Source of the DNA: Corynebacterium diphtheriae
GTDB lineage: Bacteria; Actinomycetota; Actinomycetes; Mycobacteriales; Mycobacteriaceae
Assembly: GCF_001457455.1 (NCBI RefSeq)
Contig: NZ_LN831026.1
Location: 1,798,001-1,862,000 of the forward strand
Reading direction: 5' to 3'
Length of the DNA: 64,000 bases
The notes beneath the pieces are model-generated. The model had not been told where the DNA came from. It made no database searches and saw only the letters and a list, made by a program, of their open reading frames with translations. Position 1 is the first letter of the stretch. Every line of letters starts with the position of its first letter. Positions 47,710 through 55,900 of the stretch are shown piece by piece. The position numbers were made by a program, and so were the translations under genes.

Positions 47710-48015
47710 CTAGGTGCGTGAATCGAGCACTACGTCGAACTCCAGCAGCTCAGCGTCGGTTGCTATCGGCTTGCTGTGGGAGTTGCCACCATGAACCTGA
47801 CGGGCATCCCCATCACGCCACGCGGCATAGGATTCCTCATCAGCCCACTGGGTAACCACAAAATAGCGGCTCTCACCAGCGGTAGGACGCAGCAGCTGGA
47901 AGCCCTCAAAACCTGGGGCAGAATCCACAGCATGCTTACGTCCCATAAACCGCTCCTCTAGCTGCGGGCCATGGCCTTCCGGAACCGTAATCGCATTGAT
48001 TTTGATAATGCTCAT
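47710..48015 (-). CDS. Heme-degrading monooxygenase, MhuD/IsdG type
   Basis: This 101-residue ferredoxin-like ABM domain resembles M. tuberculosis MhuD closely. KINAITVPEGHGPQLEERF, then DSAPGFEGFQLLRPTAGESR and YFVVTQWADEESYAAW. The heme-site residues Asn7, Trp66 and His75 fall at exactly the MhuD numbers. MhuD opens heme and releases iron as mycobilin without carbon monoxide. It precedes nothing on its strand but follows the DUF3618 gene by 12 bases, so the two may share a transcript. Corynebacteria normally use HmuO for heme iron, so this would be a second, different route. Function by homology only. Confidence 0.85.
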   Translation of the reverse strand: MSIIKINAITVPEGHGPQLEERFMGRKHAVDSAPGFEGFQLLRPTAGESRYFVVTQWADEESYAAWRDGDARQVHGGNSHSKPIATDAELLEFDVVLDSRT

Positions 48016-48027
48016 ACAACGCCGCCT

Positions 48028-48303
48028 TTAGCGCTGAGCCAGCAGGCGCTGGATTTCCTTGAGGTCCTTGTTCTTCTTACGGCCACGCATGACGCCGATA
48101 ACAACCAAGCCCACCACAGCAGCACCGATACCAATAAGGATCTTTTGTACCTCTGGCTCCTGCACTTTTGCGGTTGCCTGCTTCTTGGCGTCGTCGACAA
48201 AGTTTTGTGGCTTGGAGCGGTCCGCGATCTCGTCTAGGGTGCTCGCTAGCTGACGACGAGTACGTTCGATGTCGCGCTGAATGTCGTTAATATCGCGTGC
48301 CAC
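48028..48303 (-). CDS. DUF3618 family membrane-anchored protein
   Basis: This 91-residue protein starts MARDINDIQRDIERTRRQLA followed by STLDEIADRSKP, the DUF3618 signature of heptad-like helices. A single membrane helix (about 56-74, ILIGIGAAVVGLVVIGVMRG) and a basic cytosolic tail (RKKNKDLKEIQRLLAQR) follow. The same type of gene lies beside bcp in mycobacteria (Rv2520c-Rv2521, from memory). The role is unknown; the amphipathic helix suggests an envelope or membrane-tether function. ATG 48303 has AAGGAG 5-10 bases upstream. Confidence 0.88.
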   Translation of the reverse strand: MARDINDIQRDIERTRRQLASTLDEIADRSKPQNFVDDAKKQATAKVQEPEVQKILIGIGAAVVGLVVIGVMRGRKKNKDLKEIQRLLAQR

Positions 48304-48378
48304 GGTAAAACTCCTTGAGGTTTTGTTGAATAGTCCCCCTACACTTTAGCCCCAAATCATTCTTTCGTGTCGAGCCGG

Positions 48379-48384
48379 TATCCT
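48379..48384 (+). promoter_or_regulatory. Probable -10 element of bcp (leaderless)
   Basis: TATCCT is followed by 7 bases and the bcp ATG; no ribosome site. Confidence 0.45.
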
Positions 48385-48391
48385 CGAAACC

Positions 48392-48865
48392 ATGACTGAG
48401 AACATTCGTCTTGCCGTCGGCGACACCGCGCCAAGTTTTTCTTTACCCAACGATACAGGCACCACCACCAGCCTGAGCGACTACTCCGGTCAGCGCGTAC
48501 TGGTCTACTTCTACCCACGCGCCAACACCCCAGGCTGCACCAAGGAAGCCTGCGACTTCCGCGACAGCCTCGCCCAGCTCAACGACCTCGGAATCGCCGT
48601 GGTAGGTATCTCCCCCGACAAGGTAGATAAGCTCGCCGCCTTCCGCGACGACTACGATCTCACCTTCCCGCTGCTCTCCGATGCCACCAAGGAAGTCATG
48701 ACCGCCTACGGTGCTTTTGGTGAGAAGAAAAACTACGGCAAAATTGTTCAAGGAGTCATCCGCTCTACCTTTGTGATCGGTGCCGACGGTCGCATAGAAC
48801 TCGCCCTCTACAATGTGCGTGCTACCGGACACGTGGCCCGCGTGGTTAAAGAACTGACCAAGTAA
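48392..48865 (+). CDS. bcp: Thioredoxin-dependent peroxiredoxin (BCP/PrxQ type)
   Basis: This 157-residue peroxidase reduces hydrogen peroxide and organic peroxides. The peroxidatic Cys49 and resolving Cys54 lie in RANTPGCTKEACDFRDSL, the typical five-residue spacing of the alpha-helical two-Cys PrxQ type. VVGISPDKVDKLAAFRDDYD and STFVIGADGRI complete the fold. The start follows TATCCT by 7 bases (leaderless). The fasR-like gene begins on the base after its stop, so the pair is co-transcribed and probably translationally coupled. Confidence 0.94.
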   Translation: MTENIRLAVGDTAPSFSLPNDTGTTTSLSDYSGQRVLVYFYPRANTPGCTKEACDFRDSLAQLNDLGIAVVGISPDKVDKLAAFRDDYDLTFPLLSDATKEVMTAYGAFGEKKNYGKIVQGVIRSTFVIGADGRIELALYNVRATGHVARVVKELTK

Positions 48866-49510
48866 ATGTCTACGCCGGATTCCGCCAACCAGATCCTCCT
48901 GCCGCGCAGGCGGCCAGCACAGCAGCGCAGTCGCGAAAAATTCGACCGAATCCTCGCCGCTGCCCGCGCTGTCCTTGTTGACGTCGGCTTTGAGTCATTC
49001 ACCTTCGACGAAGTAGCCAAACGCGCCGAAGTACCCATCGGAACCATCTACCAGTACTTTGCCAACAAGTACGTGATGATCTGCGAACTCGACCGCCACG
49101 ACACCGCCGCCTCTATCGCGGAAATCCAGCGTTTCTCCCAACAAGTCCCAGCCCTGCAATGGCCGGACTTCCTCAACGAGTTCATCGACCACCTCTCGGT
49201 GATGTGGCGCGCGGATCCGTCGAGACGCAGCGTATGGCACGCGATCCAATCCACCCCAGCGACCCGCGCCACCGCTGCCGCCACCGAACAACCCATGCTC
49301 GACATCATCGGCGATGTCATGCGCCCCCTAGCGCCACGCACCACCCCAGAACAACGCCTCGAAATCGCAAGCCTGCTGGTGCACACCGTATCCTCGCTAC
49401 TCAACTACGCTGTGCACGACCCGACTTCCAGCGACGAGGTATTCGAATCCCGCGTAGCCGAAATCAAACGGATGATCGTGGCCTACCTCTTCGCCGTCGC
49501 CACCGCTTAG
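48866..49510 (+). CDS. fasR: TetR-family regulator, FasR type
   Basis: The protein has 214 residues. A basic arm (RRRPAQQRSREKFDRILAAA) leads into the TetR helix-turn-helix with TFDEVAKRAEVPIGTIYQYF followed by ANKYVM. The ligand domain is alpha-helical. In C. glutamicum the fatty-acid regulator FasR (cg2737, from memory) occupies the same place, directly after bcp and beside acpS and fasA, and represses FAS and acetyl-CoA carboxylase genes when acyl-CoA accumulates. Identity is by synteny and family; no operator is proven here. It starts immediately after the bcp stop and ends 4 bases into the convergent acpS. Confidence 0.82.
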   Translation: MSTPDSANQILLPRRRPAQQRSREKFDRILAAARAVLVDVGFESFTFDEVAKRAEVPIGTIYQYFANKYVMICELDRHDTAASIAEIQRFSQQVPALQWPDFLNEFIDHLSVMWRADPSRRSVWHAIQSTPATRATAAATEQPMLDIIGDVMRPLAPRTTPEQRLEIASLLVHTVSSLLNYAVHDPTSSDEVFESRVAEIKRMIVAYLFAVATA

Positions 49511-49890
49511 CCCAGCACGCACTGCGCCATGGCGTAATTTCCGTCATGGCTGATACTCACCTGCGCGCACTCAATTCCGCAAGCACGCGCTACCTCCCCA
49601 CGCGGCACCACCAGCACCCGCCCCCACGCGTCCGGCTGCACCTCGATCTCAGCCCAATCGACGTGCTCCAACACCGGCGGCTTGCCATACAGCGACTGCG
49701 ACCACGCCTTAACAAACGCCTCCTTAGCAGCCCACCGCCCCGCCAAATGCTCGGCACGCCGCCGCCCCTGATAGCGTGCCGCAACACGTAACTCTTGGGC
49801 CGAAAACACCCGGTCAAACTGCGTACCAGGCTGATCTAATTGCTGCGCAAAAGAGGGAATGCACACGATGTCGGTTCCAATAACAATCAT
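49507..49890 (-). CDS. acpS: Holo-ACP synthase (4'-phosphopantetheinyl transferase)
   Basis: This 127-residue enzyme loads phosphopantetheine on the ACP domain of the FAS. It starts VIGTDIVCIPSFAQQLD and has the magnesium/CoA motif GRWAAKEAFVKAW and the end ISHDGNYAMAQC. It lies 34 bases downstream of fas on the same strand, the standard actinobacterial fas-acpS pair needed because bacterial FAS-I lacks its own transferase domain. ATG 49890 is chosen with AAGGGA 6 bases upstream; an ATG six bases earlier leaves no spacer. Confidence 0.94.
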   Translation of the reverse strand: MIVIGTDIVCIPSFAQQLDQPGTQFDRVFSAQELRVAARYQGRRRAEHLAGRWAAKEAFVKAWSQSLYGKPPVLEHVDWAEIEVQPDAWGRVLVVPRGEVARACGIECAQVSISHDGNYAMAQCVLG

Positions 49891-49924
49891 GCACATTCCC
49901 TTTTCTCGCTTTTATGATCCAGCT

Positions 49925-52900
49925 TTAGGCTACTGGATCAACCACATACACACCGTCAACCAAGCGGGCGGAATCATTCAGCAGCACCGCTGCTTCTAGT
50001 TCCTTACCGCCATTGCCAAGGTTGCGATCCACCGGACGCTGGTACATGGTGGCTTTGCCCATCATCGCCTTGAGCAGATGACGCTGGCCGCTTTCCTCCT
50101 TGGCATGGGCTGCCTCCTGCCACTGCTGCGCACTACCGCGCTGCGCAACCAAAGCCTCCACAAACGCCTGTGGGTGCACGATCGCGATGATCGCCGACAC
50201 GTGGCCAAAGCCCAGCGAGGTGACCAAACCAGCCTTGGCGGCAGTTCCTAGCTGCATAGCGCTGCGTAACCACACCAAGTGCTTGTGCTCACGCAACACC
50301 GGATCCACACAATCGAGTGCAAGGTTGCCAGGAATCACACCGCTGCGCAGCACCTGGGTAAGCCCGATCATCTGGAAGGCAGCAGCGCCACCCTTCGCAT
50401 GGCCAGTCAGCGACTTCTGCGACACCACAAACATGGGATTGCCCGTGGTACGGCCCAATGCCTTGGCAAGACGCTCGTGCAGATCCGACTCGTTCGGATC
50501 ATTCGCAGTGGTGGAGGTGTCGTGCTTAGACAACACCGAGATGTCATCCGCAGTCACACCCACCGCTGCCAGCTGATGAGCCAACCGGGAATCCTTGCCA
50601 CCGCGTGCTGCACCCAACGCACCGAGACCAGGCGCTGGGATCGACATGTGTGCACCATCAGCGAAGGACTCCGCAAAGCCAATCACACCGTGAACCGGTA
50701 GACCCAAATCTGCGGCAAGCGAGCCACGTGCCAACAGCACGGTGCCGCCACCAGCAGCTTCTACGAACCCACCGCGACGGCGGTCATTCGCACGAGAGAA
50801 GAAGCGATGCTCAATGCCCTTAGCAGCCATTTCTGCAGAATCCGCCGTAGCCGCCATGTCACCGAAGCCAGTAATGCCCTCGATGGAAAGATCATCAAAA
50901 CCACCGGCGACCACAAAGTCGGACTTGCCCAGCTTGATCTTGTCTACGCCCTCTTCCACCGACACCGCAGCAGTAGCACACGCGGCAACCGGGTGGATCA
51001 TCTGGCCGTAGCCACCAACATAAGACTGCATCACGTGCGCAGCCATCACGTTGGGCAGCGCTTCCTGCAGGATGTCGTTTTGGCGTGGCTCGGCAAGCAG
51101 GCCGTCCACATAGAGCGAACGCATGGATTCCATGCCGCCAAGGCCAGTGCCTTGGGTGGAAGAAACACGAGCGGGGTGGATCGCCGCCAACAACTCAGCT
51201 GGGCTAAATCCGGAGCTTAAGAACGCATCCACCGTGCACACGAGGTTCCACAGTGCCACGCGATCCAAGTTGTCCACCATGTCGGCCGGGATTCCATAGA
51301 CCGAAGGATCAAATCCTTCTGGAATCTGGCCGCCCACAAAACGGCTCATCGCCATACGACGCGGCACGCGTACCGCCGAGCCTGCCTTACGGGTAACAAT
51401 CCACTCCCCAGTTTCTGGGTTGTGTGCCACCGTGGTCAGTTCTGGCTCGGACTCCAAGAACGTCTTGGCAGCGGCCTTATCGGTGACCACAAAGCTGATG
51501 TCTTGATCCAAATAGATCGTGGTCAGCTCTGGTGCGAGGTTATTTACCATGCCGAAGTCGTCGTGGTAGCGGCGCACGCCCACGCGGGCTAATACTTCGT
51601 CGTGGAAGCGATCAAAGATGTCTTCTTCTGCAATCGCTTGGTCATCAGCGTCGTACCAACCTGGGGTTGGGTCCTCATCCCAGTGAATAAGTCCCATGGT
51701 CCACGCCAACTCAAGCACACCAGCGGCATTCAGATCGCCGGTGGTTTCTGCCTCAAAGCGGGTGCGCGAGGAACCATAAGGCCCAAGCTCTGCAGCGCCG
51801 ACGATCACGACCATGTCATCGAGTTTCTGCGACACCTGCCCCGCAAAATCTGGTGCAGGTGCTGCCAGCTGGTGAGGTAGCGACGGCAACGCCTTGAGCT
51901 TCGTGCCAGCCTCGGCATCATCACTTTCTGCGTGCGGCAGCGTGGCATTGCGTGCCAACTCCGCAAGATCAAGCTCAGCCGTGCCCAAACCACCGGTGTA
52001 ATCCACCTGAACTGGGGCAACCGCGGCACGCTGACGAACCTCAGGCTCAACCTGCGCCACCAGCACCTTAGCGATCTCCTCCGTGGAGTAGGTGGTCACA
52101 CCCGCAGCCTCAACCGCTGCCACGAGCGGATCGTTGCCGCCCATCAAACCGGTGCCACGCACCCAACCGATCAAGATATGGACCAGCGAGGTATCAAACT
52201 TCCACGCGTTTTCTGCACTCCAGCGGTTGACTAGCGCATCCAGTGCGGCCTTGGCCTCACCATAGGCACCGTCGCCACCGAAGCGGCCACGGTTAGGAGA
52301 ACCTGGCAACACCACGTGCAGGCGCTCGCCCACATGGGTGTTCACACCAATCTTGGACAGCCCAGCGATGAGCTTTTCTACCGACCACAACAGCAAGCGC
52401 ATCTGCATTTCCGTCTGGTGGCTGGTATCTGCCAGGGAACCGCTCACGCGCGGTGCCGCGAATGGGAACAGCACGGTAGGAACCAGAGCTGGTTTAATCA
52501 GCACACTGCTGCCGTTAACGGTGGCGGTTTGTTCCGTACCAATCCACTCGATCAACGCATCGAGATCAGCAAACGAGGACAGGTTCGCAGGAACGATCCA
52601 CAACGCCGCGCTGCCACGAGCAGCCGAACGATACAGATCCTTATAAAACGCCAAACGAGAATGGCTCAGGCTGGAGGTAGTAACCACCACGGTGGCACCT
52701 TCTGCCAGCAGCTCGGCAGTCACTGAGGCCGCAATCGAACGAGGCGAAGCGCCCGTGACCACCGCAATGTCATCCGCGTAGCGCAATGGTGTGGTATCGC
52801 GTGCCTGACGTGCCAGCTCATCAAAGCCCCAGTACTCCGCCTGGGCGGCAACGGCCTCGCCAAGACCAGTCACATCAATCTCGGGGGTGTTACCTGACAC

Positions 52901-55900
52901 CGCGGCGCGAGCAATATCTTCACGAGCGCTAGCCCAACGGTCGTCGAGAAGCACCGCCTTGGTGGCATCAAACGCTGGGGCAACCTGACGTGGCCAGTCC
53001 GAACCCAACTCCTGCGACACCAAATCAAACAGGGCCGCATCCGCGTCCGCATCGTCCAAGGAATCCATGCCAGCAGAAGCTGACAATCCCAAGGAGTTCA
53101 AAATCGTGCGCGCCGTAGTAGCCAACACACCCTGCTCGCCAGTAACGTGCTCCGCGAACTCGCCCAGTGCCGCCGAATCCACCACGGATCCACCCGCGCC
53201 ACCGGCAGTTGGCAACGCCACCGAAATGCCACGCGCCTGAGCAACCGACTGCACCGCAGCATCGATCAACTGATCCAGCTCAGCGGTATTCGACGGCGAC
53301 GCAGGGCTCAACGTTGCCAGGTCCCCGCCGCGTAACGACGCCCCCTCGCGCGCACCCAACACCACAGCAGCGGTCACGTGATCGCCCCAACCAGCACCAA
53401 GCTCCCACGCGTTAGCCACGCGCTCCGAAACATAATTAGGACGCTTACCCGTAGGGCCGGTGAGACGTCGCAACGCATCATTGATCGCATCGCCTAACAC
53501 CGGACCAAACGCCTTGTAGCCCTTCGCCATCCGCGACACCGTGGAATTCAACTCCGTAAGCTCCGCGTCAGCAGCGCCATCAATAGCGCCCAAGTCGAAC
53601 TCCACACCCAGATCCAACAACAACTGGTTACGGCGCGAAGATACACCCTCCACCAGCGTCTCAATCGAATCCGTCGCACCCATCTGATCAGGGCGAACCT
53701 TAGTCCACAACGCAATCAACATCTCAGTCGCATCCGCAGACGAGAAATCAATATCATCCGGACGCTGCGTCGGCGCAGCCGCCACCGGAGCCTCCGTAGG
53801 AGCCGCAGCCGTCGGAACAGACACCACCTCCGGCTCCGCAACTATCTCGACCTCAGGGGCCTCGCGCACCAACTCATCGGTAGCAAACACCACCGGACGA
53901 TCGCGCTCAACATTCAACACCTCAAGGTGAGCGCCCGCATACTGCGGCAACGCCAACGTCTGACCCAACATGTTCGCAAGCGTTGGCGAGGAACCCACGC
54001 CGACCTCCACAAAGCGATCCACATCGCCGCGGATAATCAAATCCTGGGTTTCAATCCAGCGCACCGGCGACGCAAACTGCCACGCCAACAGCTCAACCAA
54101 CAAGGTGCGCGCCAAGCGAACCTCATCGCGGATCTCCTCATCAAAGTTCTCCAACGCAGCATGCAAAATCGGAGCGTCCACAACATCAAGCATCGCCTGG
54201 ATAAACTCGCGAGTCACCTCGAACGGGCGCGCCACCAAGTTCGGAATATAGCGGCCTACCAGCGTGCTCAAATCAATCTCTGCTGGGATCAACGAGTCCA
54301 AATGCTCACGGAACGCACCCACACCATCCAACAAATGCGTGGAGTGGAACGGCACGTCAATACCAGGGATCTGGATAAAGGCACGCTTGCCCGGCGCGCG
54401 GGTTTCCGCATCCGCAGCCAAGGCACGCAGGCCTTTCGACGTTCCCGCCACCGCATACTGTTTGCCGGCAATGTTGTAGTTGACGATCTCCAAGAACTCG
54501 CCACTTGCTTGGGAAACCTGGGCTACGTAGTCAAAGACTTCTGCCTCGCTGAGCCCCATCTTGTCGGGGCGAAGGGCTGCTAGACCGTAGTTGGAGTTGC
54601 CCTCGGCGTCGCGCTCCACAAGGCGGTGCATGGTCAATCCGCGCTGGTAGACGATCTCCACCACGTTTTCTAGCGAAAGCACCTCAGCATAGGCAGCCAA
54701 GGCGTTGTATTCGCCCACCGAGTGGCCAGCAAACAGTGCCTGTTGGTTAAGCGCCTTCGCTTCTTTCATCTCGGCGATCTGGGCAACGCCAAGGGTAGCC
54801 ATTGCCACTTGGGTGAACTGGGTGAGGAACAGCACGCCCTTGGGGTGCTGGAACGTCTCCCCAGCAACGCGAACCTCTTCGGGGTTGTTCTTCACGATCT
54901 CCACAATGGAGAATCCCAGATTCTCGCGGGTGTGCTTATCGGCACGCTCCCACACCGCACGCGCTGCGGCAGAACGCGCAAATCCATCCATACCCATGCC
55001 TGGGTGTTGAATACCCTGACCTGGGAAACCATAGAACGTGGTCGGTGCGGCCATCACCGCGGTAGCAGTAAGAACCACGGTGCCGTCGACTGTTGCGGTC
55101 ACCTCGCGGACCTCACCAGCGCCTGGGCGACTATCCACGCCACTGCGCTCGACAACAAACTCTACCTGCTGGCCAGGTAGTACCGGCGCCAACATGGTGG
55201 CGGTGTACTCGATTACCTTGCTGCCGTCTTGGCTAGCGGTCAGCTCCGCCATGGCAGACGTCCACATGCCGTGCACGATCACGCCATCGCTCATGCCTGC
55301 CAGTTGGGCGGCAACATCAGAGACGTGCAGTGGGTTGCGATCCCCCGACACCATCGCAAACGGCAACATCGACGCGGGTGCGGTAACCGTGGCACTCGCA
55401 CGGAACGACCGTGGGGTATCCACCACCGTAGGCAGGGCGGATGTGTTTGTGCGTGCCACAGCAGAACCATGGCGGCCGCGAATAGCCATGCGCTCGCTCA
55501 GCTTTGCCACCAGCTGCGTGCCGACGAACATCTCCGCGCGCACGATCACAATACGACCAATGGTGGTGTCGCTAACATCTTCTGCACGAGCGGTCACATC
55601 AATATCCACCGGCTGCTCACTAGCACAGATCTGCGCAAACAGGTCATGGTCGACCACCGTGATGTGGTGCTCCAAGTGAACCAGCGACAACATGCCCTCG
55701 ATCACCGAGTCATCCGTGCCAGGGATCTTCGCCTGAGTCACAGCCGCAAAGATCGCAGGCCACGCCTTGCCCACTAGGATGTCCGGTGCCGGACCAGAAC
55801 CTGTCACCTGCTCATAGTCCGCAACATGACCACGGTCAATGCTGGTCGTCGAGGTCACCTTATCGCCTGCGACCTCACCAAGGTTGCCACCGGCAGCGAT

